Part shown: in pieces, positions 29,054-38,355 of the stretch | How positions within the stretch are numbered: position 1 is the stretch's first letter | How the letters are laid out: every line of letters begins with the position of its first letter | NCBI GenBank assembly: GCA_905182545.1 | Contig: CAJJBY010000007.1 | Coordinates: 226,001-290,000 of the forward strand | Origin: an uncultured Candidatus Puniceispirillum sp. | GTDB lineage: Bacteria > Pseudomonadota > Alphaproteobacteria > Puniceispirillales > Puniceispirillaceae | Length of the DNA stretch: 64,000 nt | Reading direction: 5' to 3' | Position numbers and translations under genes: made by a program | Notes under the pieces: model-generated | Told to the model about the DNA's origin: nothing | Database searches by the model: none | What the model saw: only the letters and a program-made list of their open reading frames with translations

Positions 29054-29196
29054 ATATGAAATAAGACCCAGAATCAACACATGATTTTGGTGCAGAAAGA
29101 CCAGACTGAAGACGAATAAATGGGGGTGAATAGGGATTAGCTCGCACTCGCGGCAATGATCCTTTTTGATAGTGTTGGCTGTTTGATGATCCCCCT

Positions 29197-29226
29197 CTTG
29201 TAACCGAAATAATAAGTCCTATATGG
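29197..29226 (+). promoter_or_regulatory. Candidate sigma-32 (RpoH) heat-shock promoter of dnaK
   Basis: CTTG at 29197-29200, then 17 bases, then CCTATATGG at 29218-29226. This matches the alphaproteobacterial RpoH consensus CTTG-N17/18-CYTATNT. It lies 151 bases before the dnaK start, in a 323-base gap (29054-29376) that otherwise shows no gene. The remaining leader, about 140 bases, could carry post-transcriptional control but I see no clear structure. Confidence 0.7.
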
Positions 29227-29376
29227 ACGATAGATAGTTGAACAGCAGTGACATAATCGGTCAGCCAAAAGCCGGTTATGCCCCGTCTTACGGGAACTGA
29301 ATGTCTTAAAGGGCTACTCAATCAACGTCACCCCAAAAGGTAAGGCAGTGAGTGGTCAGGGAAAGGAGCTTTAGAT

Positions 29377-31287
29377 ATGGCGAAAGTTATTGGTATTGAT
29401 TTGGGAACGACAAATTCCTGTGTTGCCGTTATGGACGGATCCGAGCCGCGGGTGATTGAAAACGCCGAAGGCGCACGGACCACACCATCAATGGTGGCCT
29501 TTGCAAATGGTGAGCGTCTGGTTGGTCAGGCCGCAAAACGCCAAGGGGTTACAAATGCGGAAAATACACTTTTCGCGATCAAACGTTTGATTGGCCGCCG
29601 GTTCAAGGATAAATCTACAAAGGCATTTGCCGATCTGGTGCCGTTTGAACTTGTTGGCGCCAAAAACGGCGATGCATGGGTAAAGGTTGAGGGTGAAGAA
29701 TATTCACCAAGCCAGATTTCCAGCTTTGTGCTTCGCAAGCTGAAAGAAGATGCCGAGGCTTATCTTGGCGAGACCGTCACACAAGCGGTGATCACGGTTC
29801 CGGCCTATTTCAATGATGCCCAGCGTCAGGCCACCAAAGATGCCGGTAAAATTGCCGGTCTTGAAGTGATGCGGATTATCAATGAGCCAACAGCCGCAGC
29901 GCTTGCTTATGGCCTTGATCGCAAGGAATCAGGCATTGTTGCGGTTTATGACCTTGGTGGTGGTACGTTTGACGTATCGATCCTTGAGGTTGGCGATGGT
30001 GTTTTCGAGGTGAAATCAACCAATGGTGATACGTTCCTTGGTGGTGAAGATTTTGACCATGCCATCATTGAATTTCTGGCTGACTCATTCAAATCGAGTG
30101 ATGGTATCGATCTTCGCGGTGACAAATTGGCATTGCAGCGTCTCAAAGAGGCGGCTGAAAAAGCCAAGATTGAATTGTCATCTTCGATTCAAACCGATGT
30201 GAATTTGCCATTCATCACCGCTGATGCGACTGGCCCGAAACATTTGAATGTCAAATTGACCCGGGCAAAGCTTGAACAGCTCGTTAGCGGTTTGATTGCT
30301 CGCACGATGGAGCCATGTAAAGCGGCGCTGAAAGATGCCGGCATCAAAGCGTCAGAAATTGACGAAGTGATTCTTGTTGGCGGCATGACCCGCATGCCAA
30401 AAATCATCGATCAGGTCAAAGACTTCTTTGAAACTGAGCCGCATCGCGGCGTCAATCCGGATGAAGTTGTTGCCTCTGGTGCGGCGATTCAGGCCGGTGT
30501 TTTGACAGGTGATGTAAAAGATGTGCTGTTGCTTGATGTCACGCCTTTGTCACTTGGCATCGAAACGCTTGGCGGCGTATTTACCCGTCTGATCGATCGT
30601 AATACAACCATCCCGACAAAGAAAAGCCAGGTCTTTTCAACCGCTGATGATAATCAATCGGCAGTGACCATTTCGGTTTGTCAGGGTGAGCGCGAAATGG
30701 CTGCTGATAATAAGGCACTTGGCCAGTTCAATCTTGAAGGCATTTCACCTGCCTCACGCGGTGTGCCGCAGATCGAGGTGACTTTTGATATTGATGCCAA
30801 CGGCATTGTAAAGGTCAGCGCCAAGGACAAGGCCACCGGCAAGGAACAGGAAATTCGGATTCAGGCATCGGGTGGACTTGACGATGGCGAAATTGATCGG
30901 ATGGTTGCCGAAGCTGAGGCCAATGCCGAATCTGATAAAGAACGCCGTGCCGAAGTTGAAACCCGCAATCAGGGCGAAGCCTTGGTTCATGGTGCCGAAA
31001 AAGCCATTGATGATCTTGGCGATAAGGCCGATCCACAGGCAAAAGCCGAAGTCGAAGCCGGAATTGAGGCACTTCGTGAAGCCCTTGATGGTGACGATAT
31101 GGAAGCGATTTCATCGAAATCAGCCGAATTGTCAAAAGTGATGATGAAGATGGGCGAGGCTGCCTATCAGGCCGAAGCTGATGCCGATGGCAATGCTGAC
31201 GAAGCCAGTGATGATGAATCGGTTGTTGATGCCGAATTTGAAGAGGTTGACGCCGATTCAGATGACGGCAAAAAGAAAAGCAAATAA
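29377..31287 (+). CDS. dnaK: Molecular chaperone DnaK (Hsp70)
   Basis: 636 residues, intact. The nucleotide-binding domain starts [17 protein letters not shown], with the signatures [19 protein letters not shown] at about 190-208 and [13 protein letters not shown] near 330. The linker [16 protein letters not shown] at about 384-399 leads to the substrate-binding domain, and the lid ends in an acidic/lysine tail ([19 protein letters not shown]). grpE lies 323 bases upstream and dnaJ 70 bases downstream. A possible RpoH promoter lies upstream and a terminator-like hairpin follows the gene. Confidence 0.98.
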   Translation: MAKVIGIDLGTTNSCVAVMDGSEPRVIENAEGARTTPSMVAFANGERLVGQAAKRQGVTNAENTLFAIKRLIGRRFKDKSTKAFADLVPFELVGAKNGDAWVKVEGEEYSPSQISSFVLRKLKEDAEAYLGETVTQAVITVPAYFNDAQRQATKDAGKIAGLEVMRIINEPTAAALAYGLDRKESGIVAVYDLGGGTFDVSILEVGDGVFEVKSTNGDTFLGGEDFDHAIIEFLADSFKSSDGIDLRGDKLALQRLKEAAEKAKIELSSSIQTDVNLPFITADATGPKHLNVKLTRAKLEQLVSGLIARTMEPCKAALKDAGIKASEIDEVILVGGMTRMPKIIDQVKDFFETEPHRGVNPDEVVASGAAIQAGVLTGDVKDVLLLDVTPLSLGIETLGGVFTRLIDRNTTIPTKKSQVFSTADDNQSAVTISVCQGEREMAADNKALGQFNLEGISPASRGVPQIEVTFDIDANGIVKVSAKDKATGKEQEIRIQASGGLDDGEIDRMVAEAEANAESDKERRAEVETRNQGEALVHGAEKAIDDLGDKADPQAKAEVEAGIEALREALDGDDMEAISSKSAELSKVMMKMGEAAYQAEADADGNADEASDDESVVDAEFEEVDADSDDGKKKSK

Positions 31288-31303
31288 GCCAAAACAAAAA
31301 AAG

Positions 31304-31330
31304 CTGGAGCTGTGATTGGCTCCGGTTTTT
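31304..31330 (+). terminator. Intrinsic terminator-like hairpin between dnaK and dnaJ
   Basis: CTGGAGC (31304-31310), loop of 8, GCTCCGG (31319-31325; 7 pairs with one T-G wobble), then five T. It sits 16 bases after the dnaK stop. Weak to moderate; it may attenuate read-through and lower dnaJ relative to dnaK. Confidence 0.55.
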
Positions 31331-31356
31331 GAACTTTCACGGCAAAAGTGGCAGGC

Positions 31357-32467
31357 ATGAGCAAACGCGATTACTATGACGTATTGGGTGTTGAAAAAGG
31401 TGCTGACGACAAAGCTATAAAGGCGGCATTTCGCAAGCTTGCGATGGCTAATCACCCTGATCGAAATCAGGGTGATGATGCGGCTGAAGACCGGTTTCGT
31501 GAAGCCAATGAAGCCTATGATATTTTAAAAGATCCGCAAAAACGCGCTGCCTATGACCGGATGGGTCATGCCGCTTTTGACCAATCCGCTGGCTGGTGGC
31601 GGTGGCGGCTTTGGTGGCGGCGGCTTTTCCGATATTTTCGATCAGATGTTTTCTGAATTTTCGGGCGGCGGTGGCGGGCGGCAGGGCAATCAGGGCGGCA
31701 ATGATCTTCGCTATGATATGTCAATTTCGCTTGAAGACGCCTTTACCGGATTGCAGCAGGATATTTCAATCACGGTACCGTCTGAATGTGATGGCTGTTC
31801 AGGCAGTGGCGCGGCTGATGGCAGCAAGCCAAGCACATGTGGAACATGTGGCGGTGCTGGCCGGGTTCGGGCGCAGCAGGGCTTTTTCGCTGTCGAACGC
31901 ACCTGTCATGCCTGTCAGGGTATGGGTCAGGTTATTTCTGACCCTTGCCGGACTTGTGGCGGTGAAGGCCGTGTTCAACGTGCCAAAACATTGGCGGTTT
32001 CGATTCCAGCCGGTGTTGATACCGGAACGCGGATCAGGCTTTCGGGCAAGGGCGAAGCCGGGCTTCGCGGTGGGCCGGCAGGTGATCTTTATATTTTCGT
32101 CAATGTTGATCCCCATCTGATTTTTGCCCGTGATGGCGGCAATCTGCATGCGCGTATTCCATTGCCAATGACCGTTGCCGCGCTTGGTGGCAGCATTGAT
32201 GTGCCAACGCTTGAAGGTAAAATGGCGCGGTTAACGATTGAGGCCGGCACCCAATCGGGGCGCAAATTCCGCATGCGGGGCAAAGGCATGCCAGCCTTGC
32301 GGCGCGGCAATCCGGGTGATCAGATCATCGAGGTTCAGGTGGAAACACCAACCAATCTCAATAAAAAGCAAAAAGAGCTTCTTGAAGCTTTTTCAAATTC
32401 AGGCAATACCAGCCCTGAATCATCAAGTTTTTTGGAACGCGTCAAACGCATCTGGGCGGATAGCTAA
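31357..32467 (+). CDS. dnaJ: Chaperone DnaJ (frameshifted)
   Basis: Hsp40 co-chaperone that stimulates DnaK ATPase. ATG 31357 gives [20 protein letters not shown]; the J domain has the HPD triad in [12 protein letters not shown]. The frame shifts at about 31588 at the start of the Gly-rich region (AFDQSAGG then [19 protein letters not shown]). Four CxxCxGxG zinc-finger repeats follow: [32 protein letters not shown]. The C-terminal domains are full length. About 370 codons. A one-base change in a GGT/GGC repeat is an easy sequencing error. Confidence 0.95.
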
Positions 32468-32692
32468 TTCTGCCTGATTATTGAGTCTCTAATCCTGCAA
32501 TCATGCCTTTTGATTGGATGCGGTTTTGGCACGAATGTCATTTGAGGGCTTGCCCAAACATGCCTGCTATTTATATGCTGGCGGCGTGTGGGTGAAGCCG
32601 CCTATAATATCGCCAATAACAAAGATAATTGATAGCAGGCAAAGACAGGATGCGGCCGATAAAGCGCCGCCGTCAGGAATAAAGGCAGGATC

Positions 32693-33493
32693 ATGATTAA
32701 AATTGCAATTCCGGGAAGCGCTGGGCGCATGGGTGGGATGTTGATTCGCGCTATTGCCGCCACGCCCGATCTTGAGCTTGTTGCCGCGACCGACTTGCCT
32801 GACAGCCCCTTTATCGGGCGTGATGCTGGTGAGGTGGCGCAAATTGGTGCGAATGGGGTGATGATTGGCAGTGATCCTGAAACGCTGTTTGGCGTGGCCG
32901 ATGTTGTGATTGATTTTACCAGTCCCGCGGCAAGCCTTCACCATGCCAGCCTTGCGGCGGCAAAAGGCACCGCTATGGTCATTGGCACAACGGGTCTTGG
33001 TGCCGAAGAAGAAGCGGCGCTGAAGGCGATGGCAAAAGACAATACAATTATCTATTGCGCCAATACATCGGTTGGCGTCACTTTGCTGACTCAGCTTGTC
33101 GAAGAAGTGGCGGCCAAGCTAACTGATGGGTGGGATATCGAAATTTTGGAAACGCATCATCACCATAAGGTTGATGCGCCATCAGGAACGGCACTTGCGC
33201 TTGGCAAAGCTGCGGCAAAGGGGCGTGGTGTTGCGCTTGACGATGTTGCCGATATGGTTCGAAAAGGCCAGACCGGTGTGCGCAAACAGGGTGATATCGG
33301 TTTTGCTGTTTTGCGGGGCGGCGATGTTGCGGGTGAACACTCGGTGATTTTCTATGGTGATGCCGAACGTGTGGAAATTTCGCATCGGGCAACGGACCGC
33401 GCTATTTTTGCCCGCGGTGCCATTCGCGCCGCGCGGTTTGCGGCAACGGCTTCATCTGGATTTTACGATATGACGGATGTGCTGAAAGGCTGA
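32693..33493 (+). CDS. dapB: 4-hydroxy-tetrahydrodipicolinate reductase
   Basis: DapB reduces the dipicolinate precursor with NAD(P)H in lysine and diaminopimelate synthesis. 266 residues. Rossmann motif IPGSAGRMGGMLIRAI, the DVVIDFTSPAA loop, GTTGLG, and the substrate motif ETHHHHKVDAPSGTALALG around residues 152-170. The 225 bases after dnaJ contain no gene I can support. It is followed three bases later by nth; dnaJ-dapB-nth is a usual alphaproteobacterial order. Confidence 0.96.
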   Translation: MIKIAIPGSAGRMGGMLIRAIAATPDLELVAATDLPDSPFIGRDAGEVAQIGANGVMIGSDPETLFGVADVVIDFTSPAASLHHASLAAAKGTAMVIGTTGLGAEEEAALKAMAKDNTIIYCANTSVGVTLLTQLVEEVAAKLTDGWDIEILETHHHHKVDAPSGTALALGKAAAKGRGVALDDVADMVRKGQTGVRKQGDIGFAVLRGGDVAGEHSVIFYGDAERVEISHRATDRAIFARGAIRAARFAATASSGFYDMTDVLKG

Positions 33494-33495
33494 TC

Positions 33496-34140
33496 ATGCC
33501 GGTAAAAATGAAACTTGCGGCAATTGATATTTGCTTTGAACGCTTGTCGCAACGTCAACCTGATCCGCAAACCGAACTTGATTTTACCGATGCTTTTACG
33601 CTTCTTGTGGCGGTTGTCCTCTCAGCGCAGGCAACCGATGTTGGGGTGAATAAAGCAACCAAAGGTCTGTTTGCCGCCGCCAACACACCAGCGGCAATGG
33701 TGGCGCTTGGCAGTGACGGGATAAGTCATCATATCCGCACCATTGGCCTGTTCAATACCAAGGCCAAGAATGTGTTTAAATTGTCGCAAATCCTGCTTGA
33801 TAAGCATAATGGTCAGGTGCCGCAGAATCGTGCCGCACTTGAGGCTTTGCCTGGGGTTGGCCGGAAAACGGCGAATGTGGTTTTGAATGAGGCTTTTGGC
33901 GAACCAACAATTGCCGTTGATACGCATATTTTTCGCTTTGGCAATCGCACCGGCATGGCGCCCGGAAAAACCCCTGATGCGGTTGAAAAGGAATTGCTTC
34001 GCCGTGTGCCTGACCGGTGGAAAAAGGGCGCGCATCACTGGATGATTCTTCATGGTCGTTATGTCTGCAAGGCGCGCAAACCTGATTGTGCCGATTGTGT
34101 GATTGCTGATCTATGCCTTTTCAAAGCCAAGATTTTATAG
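33496..34140 (+). CDS. nth: Endonuclease III
   Basis: DNA glycosylase/AP lyase for oxidised pyrimidines. 214 residues. Helix-hairpin-helix LPGVGRKTANVV at about 117-128 with the catalytic Lys, VDTHIFRFGNR with the catalytic Asp, and the 4Fe-4S ligands CKARKPDCADCVIADLC near the C-terminus (C-x6-C-x2-C-x5-C). Starts three bases after dapB. Confidence 0.96.
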   Translation: MPVKMKLAAIDICFERLSQRQPDPQTELDFTDAFTLLVAVVLSAQATDVGVNKATKGLFAAANTPAAMVALGSDGISHHIRTIGLFNTKAKNVFKLSQILLDKHNGQVPQNRAALEALPGVGRKTANVVLNEAFGEPTIAVDTHIFRFGNRTGMAPGKTPDAVEKELLRRVPDRWKKGAHHWMILHGRYVCKARKPDCADCVIADLCLFKAKIL

Positions 34141-34186
34141 GCAAGCATATTTGATCTGGCGGCTTTGATTTAGCGTAGGGTGCTAT

Positions 34187-34777
34187 TTATGATCCAGCAA
34201 CTAGCTTTTGATGATGCCGATCCATCGCCGCAAGGCATTTGCCTTCGTTAACTCTGCCACCAATGACCGCGCTTCGCATATCCCAATCTTTAATGATCAA
34301 CTGCGATGATCCTTGGCTTGCTGGATAGAAAAAGAAATCAACAACACATTTGGCAAAACGATATTGCCAGATTTCAATCGGGCCTTCCTGCCGGATCATG
34401 TTGGCAATGCCAAGATCGCGAATCAATATGATTGATGCCGATCCGATCATCGCTTTGGGACGAAATGGCGGCTGAACCGGCGTTGGCTGAACTTGCGGTG
34501 CTGCCGGAATGGCGGCAACGGCTGTTTCTTCGGTGCTGTTATTGGTGCCCAAACCAGAATCAGTGCCAGTAGTATAATCAGTAACAGAGCCAGCCCCGCT
34601 ATCGGCGGTTTTCGTGACCGTGCTGACAACAAGGTCAATTTCGGTTTGACCATTAGCGGCGACGGTAATCGTGGGGGCTGCTGTGGTATTGACCGTTGTT
34701 GGCGTCACCGGTTGGCACGCCGCAACAAGCACGGCAAACCCAAGCAGATAAAAATGTAAGTGACGCATGTTTCGCAC
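34187..34777 (-). CDS. Uncharacterised lipoprotein
   Basis: 196 residues, not recognised. An N-terminal signal peptide ends in a lipobox-like LVAAC at about residues 17-21. Residues 22-100 are a Thr/Ser/Ala/Pro-rich low-complexity region, likely a periplasmic linker. The C-terminal 90 residues are a compact domain (GSASIILIRDLGIANMIRQ, EIWQYRFAKCVVDFFFYPAS, two further Cys possible). The CVVDFFFYP pattern recalls small SmpA/OmlA-like or DUF-type domains found in alphaproteobacteria, but I cannot assign one. Converges with nth; divergent from the PfkB kinase. Confidence 0.75.
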   Translation of the reverse strand: MRNMRHLHFYLLGFAVLVAACQPVTPTTVNTTAAPTITVAANGQTEIDLVVSTVTKTADSGAGSVTDYTTGTDSGLGTNNSTEETAVAAIPAAPQVQPTPVQPPFRPKAMIGSASIILIRDLGIANMIRQEGPIEIWQYRFAKCVVDFFFYPASQGSSQLIIKDWDMRSAVIGGRVNEGKCLAAMDRHHQKLVAGS

Positions 34778-34923
34778 CGCGTTAGCATTATTGACGGCCT
34801 AGGGTCTAGCTGAAAAAGCCGATCATTGCACTAACTCTTTTGGGTTTTGATTGTCATTGGCCTTGTTCTTCGGCCATGTCCGGCCTAATGTCGCGTCGCA
34901 GAATTTGGAATGAGGATGTGGTG

Positions 34924-35916
34924 ATGCGGGTAAAATCTCTTGACGTGCTGGCGGTTGGCAATGCCATTGTCGATATATTTGGGCAATGTGACGATGATTT
35001 TTTGCAGGCGAACAGCATTGAAAAAGGGGTGATGACGCTTCTTGATGCCGCTGGATCGGCAAGGCTTTACGCTGCGCTTGGCAAGATCGGTTCGCCGCAA
35101 TTGATTTCGGGGGGATCGGCGGCCAATACGGCGGTTGGCGTTGCAGCCTTTGGTGGCGCGGCCAATTTCATTGGCCGCGTTCATGATGATGACCTTGGCG
35201 CGGCGTTCCAGGATGATATCAAGGTAGCCGGTGTCGGTTTTGATCAACCACCAGCCAGCAGCGGATCACCAACCGCATCATCAATCATTCTTGTGACGCC
35301 TGATGCGGCACGATCAATGAATACGTTTCTTGGTGCCAGCATCGAATTTGAAGCTGGCGATCTTGCGCTTGCTGATGCGGCATCGGCAAAAATAATCTAT
35401 CTTGAAGGCTATCTTTTCGATGCGCCAAATGGGCCTGCCATTTTTGCTGAGGCGGCGCGTCTTGCCGAAAAGCATGATGTCAGGCTGGCGCTATCACTAT
35501 CGGATCCATGGTGCGCCGAACGGCACCGCGCGGCACTATCCAGCTTTATTGCGGATCATATCTCGATCTTGTTTGGTAATGAAGACGAGGTCGCCAGCTT
35601 GTATCAATCGAGCAGCCAAGATGCCATTGCTGCCTTGGCTGGCAAGATTGATGAGTTAGTGGTTACCCGCGGGCCAGCTGGTGCCTTTATTGGCGCAGGT
35701 GCTGACCATCACGAAATCCCCGCCATGCCGCAAGGGCCGGTGATTGATACAACTGGTGCTGGTGATTTATTTGCCGCTGGCTATCTGTTTGGCCGTACAA
35801 ATGGATTTGATCTTTTACAATCAGGCCGCCTTGCCAGCCTTGCCGCCGGTGAGGTTATTTCGCATATAGGTGCGCGGCCACAAACCGATTTAAAACAGCT
35901 TGCGGCCAGTTTTTAA
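34924..35916 (+). CDS. PfkB-family carbohydrate/adenosine kinase
   Basis: Ribokinase-fold sugar or nucleoside kinase. Start ATG 34924 (MRVKSLDVLAVGNAIVDIF); 330 residues. First signature GGSAANTAVGVAAFGGAANFIGRV at about residues 59-82, second signature DTTGAGDLFAAGYLFG near residues 276-291, whose Asp is the catalytic base. The overall pattern (GNAIVDI, NEDEV, LSDPWC) is closest to the adenosine kinase-like subgroup; substrate unproven. Convergent with maeB. Confidence 0.9.
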   Translation: MRVKSLDVLAVGNAIVDIFGQCDDDFLQANSIEKGVMTLLDAAGSARLYAALGKIGSPQLISGGSAANTAVGVAAFGGAANFIGRVHDDDLGAAFQDDIKVAGVGFDQPPASSGSPTASSIILVTPDAARSMNTFLGASIEFEAGDLALADAASAKIIYLEGYLFDAPNGPAIFAEAARLAEKHDVRLALSLSDPWCAERHRAALSSFIADHISILFGNEDEVASLYQSSSQDAIAALAGKIDELVVTRGPAGAFIGAGADHHEIPAMPQGPVIDTTGAGDLFAAGYLFGRTNGFDLLQSGRLASLAAGEVISHIGARPQTDLKQLAASF

Positions 35917-35937
35917 CGGCCTATTCTTGCGCCCGCG

Positions 35938-38202
35938 CTAGCGAATGGCATCATGCGCAGCAAGCACGGCGGTTTGCACGATATCGCTAACTGATGCGCC
36001 CATCTGCACAATCTGGAACGGATGCGCGCCGCCAATCATAATTGGCCCAATGACTGAAACATTGCCTAGCTGATGCACCAATTTGAAGGAAATATTGGCT
36101 GAATGCAGCCCGGGCATCACCAGAATATTTGCGGGTCCAGTCAGGTTACAGAACGGATAGCGCGACTTCATCAAATTATAATCAAGCGCAATATCTCCGG
36201 TCATTTCACCGTCAAATTCAAACCCGACATCACGGCTTTGCAAAATTTCAACCGCGCGGCGTACCTCGACACTTGTCCGTGACTCTGGATTGCCAAAATT
36301 GGTGAATGACAAAATGGCAACACGCGGCGTATGGCCCATTTGACGCGCCTTGGCGGCCAAGGCAACGGCAATATCAGCCATTTCTTCGGCATCGGGACGT
36401 TCGGTCACGGCAATATCACCAACAAAGACCGTCCGGCCGCGGGAAATGATCATCGAGGTGGTCATGAATTTGCTGCCCTCGGCAACATCAATGACCCGCC
36501 GGATGTGCTCTAGGCTTGGCTGAAAAGCGCGGGTTACACCGGTCACAAGCGCATTGGCATGGCCACAGCTAACCATACAGGCCGCAAAGACATTGCGATC
36601 AAGATTCACCATGCGCTGGCAATCGCGGTAAAGCGATCCGCGGCGTTGAAGCTTGCTATAAAGTAGATCGGTATATTCGGTCAGATGCTCGGATACCTTG
36701 GCATTGGTGATTGGCAAATCTTCGGCACCATCAAGACCAAGACGCTGGATCGTTTCCTTGACCCGATGTTCGCGGCCAAGAAGAATTGGATAGCCATAAC
36801 CGGCATTGCGGAATGCCAGCGCGGCACGGATCACCCGCTCTTCTTCACCCTCGGCAAAGACGATGCGCTTTTTATTGGCGCTAACGCGTTCAAAAATAGA
36901 TTGCAAGGCACCTGCGGTTGGATCAAGACGCGCCGATAATGACCGGCGATATTCATCAAGATCGTTAATTGGCCGGCGGGCAACACCATCATTCATTGCC
37001 GCTTCGGCAACGGCTGACGATACGGCCACAATCAGGCGCGGATCAAAAGGTGTTGGGATGATATAATCTTCACCATAGGCAAGCGACTGACCACCATAGG
37101 CATCAGCCACCGCATCCGGCACATCTTCGCGCGCCAGCATCGCCAATGCATTTGCCGCAGCGATTTTCATATTTTCGGTGATTTTGCTGGCGCGGACATC
37201 AAGCGCGCCGCGGAAAATATACGGAAAGCCAAGAACGTTATTTACCTGATTTGGAAAATCCGACCTTCCGGTTGCGATAACCGCATCAGGGCGCACCTCT
37301 TTGGCATCGGCTGGCCAGATTTCCGGAACCGGATTGGCCATTGCAAAGATAATCGGCCGTGGTGCCATTTTTTCAACCATGCTTTTGGTCAAGGCACCGC
37401 CTGATGACAGGCCAAGGAAAACATCCGCCCCAACAAGCGCATCTTCAAGACTACGGGCATCGGTATCGGCGGCATGCGCTGACTTCCATTGATTCATTGA
37501 TCCTTCGCGGCCTTTGTAAATTGGGCCAGAGCGGTCACAGATGATGATGTTATCGGCTGGAACCCCCATGATTTTCAGCAATTCAACACAGGCAATCGAG
37601 GCAGCACCGGCGCCATTGCCAACAATCTTGACGCTTTTCATGTCACGACCGGTCAGGTGAAACGCATTGATCAGACCCGCAGCGACAATAATGGCGGTGC
37701 CATGCTGATCATCATGGAAAACTGGAATATCCAGCTTGTCACGAAGCTGTTGTTCAATCACAAAACATTCAGGTGCCTTGATATCTTCAAGATTGATCCC
37801 GCCAAAGGTTGGCGTCATCAACTCGACCGCGCTGACAAAAGCATCGGTGTCGGTTGTGTTTAATTCCAGATCAATACCGTCAATATCGGCAAATTTCTTG
37901 AATAGAACAGCCTTGCCTTCCATGACGGGTTTGGCCGCAGCCGCGCCGATGTCACCAAGGCCAAGAACCGCAGTGCCGTTCGAGATAACGGCAATCTGAT
38001 TGCCCTTATTGGTGTAATCATAAGCCGTATTGATATCAGCAGCGATTTCAAGACATGGCGCGGCCACACCTGGCGAATAGGCAAGCGATAAATCATGCTG
38101 GCTTGTCAGTGGTTTGGTCGCGGCAATTTGGAACTTTCCGGGGCGGCCACTGGCGTGAAAGGCAAGGGCTTCGGCATCAAGGAGTTTATCTTTATCTGTC
38201 AT
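35938..38202 (-). CDS. maeB: NADP-dependent malic enzyme with phosphotransacetylase-like domain
   Basis: 754-residue MaeB type. Residues 1-430 are malic enzyme ([75 protein letters not shown]). Residues 430-754 are a phosphate acetyltransferase-like regulatory domain ([44 protein letters not shown]). It decarboxylates malate to pyruvate, giving NADPH; the second domain binds acetyl-CoA as inhibitor in E. coli MaeB. Intact and full length. It diverges from mutS, as in many alphaproteobacteria. Confidence 0.96.
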   Translation of the reverse strand: MTDKDKLLDAEALAFHASGRPGKFQIAATKPLTSQHDLSLAYSPGVAAPCLEIAADINTAYDYTNKGNQIAVISNGTAVLGLGDIGAAAAKPVMEGKAVLFKKFADIDGIDLELNTTDTDAFVSAVELMTPTFGGINLEDIKAPECFVIEQQLRDKLDIPVFHDDQHGTAIIVAAGLINAFHLTGRDMKSVKIVGNGAGAASIACVELLKIMGVPADNIIICDRSGPIYKGREGSMNQWKSAHAADTDARSLEDALVGADVFLGLSSGGALTKSMVEKMAPRPIIFAMANPVPEIWPADAKEVRPDAVIATGRSDFPNQVNNVLGFPYIFRGALDVRASKITENMKIAAANALAMLAREDVPDAVADAYGGQSLAYGEDYIIPTPFDPRLIVAVSSAVAEAAMNDGVARRPINDLDEYRRSLSARLDPTAGALQSIFERVSANKKRIVFAEGEEERVIRAALAFRNAGYGYPILLGREHRVKETIQRLGLDGAEDLPITNAKVSEHLTEYTDLLYSKLQRRGSLYRDCQRMVNLDRNVFAACMVSCGHANALVTGVTRAFQPSLEHIRRVIDVAEGSKFMTTSMIISRGRTVFVGDIAVTERPDAEEMADIAVALAAKARQMGHTPRVAILSFTNFGNPESRTSVEVRRAVEILQSRDVGFEFDGEMTGDIALDYNLMKSRYPFCNLTGPANILVMPGLHSANISFKLVHQLGNVSVIGPIMIGGAHPFQIVQMGASVSDIVQTAVLAAHDAIR

Positions 38203-38355
38203 GTCTCAAATACTTTATCACGGCGTTCAAAAACGGCCATGTGGGTTAAAATTTCAGTCTGGCATAAACCAACACAAGAATAATTGTTTATAACGTCCGA
38301 CCAGAACCGGTTCGATCTTGTTCTAGAGATCAAGTTGGGGCAATGTCAAAACGCT

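Noticed and set aside
29135-29180. Sequence near TTAGCTCGCACTCGCGG looking like half a CIRCE element
   Set aside because: The second arm GAGTGCTAA is absent at the required spacing, so it is not CIRCE.
32514-32696. 60-residue open frame between dnaJ and dapB
   Set aside because: Non-ATG start, no ribosome site, composition unlike real genes and it runs into the dapB start; treated as non-coding leader.
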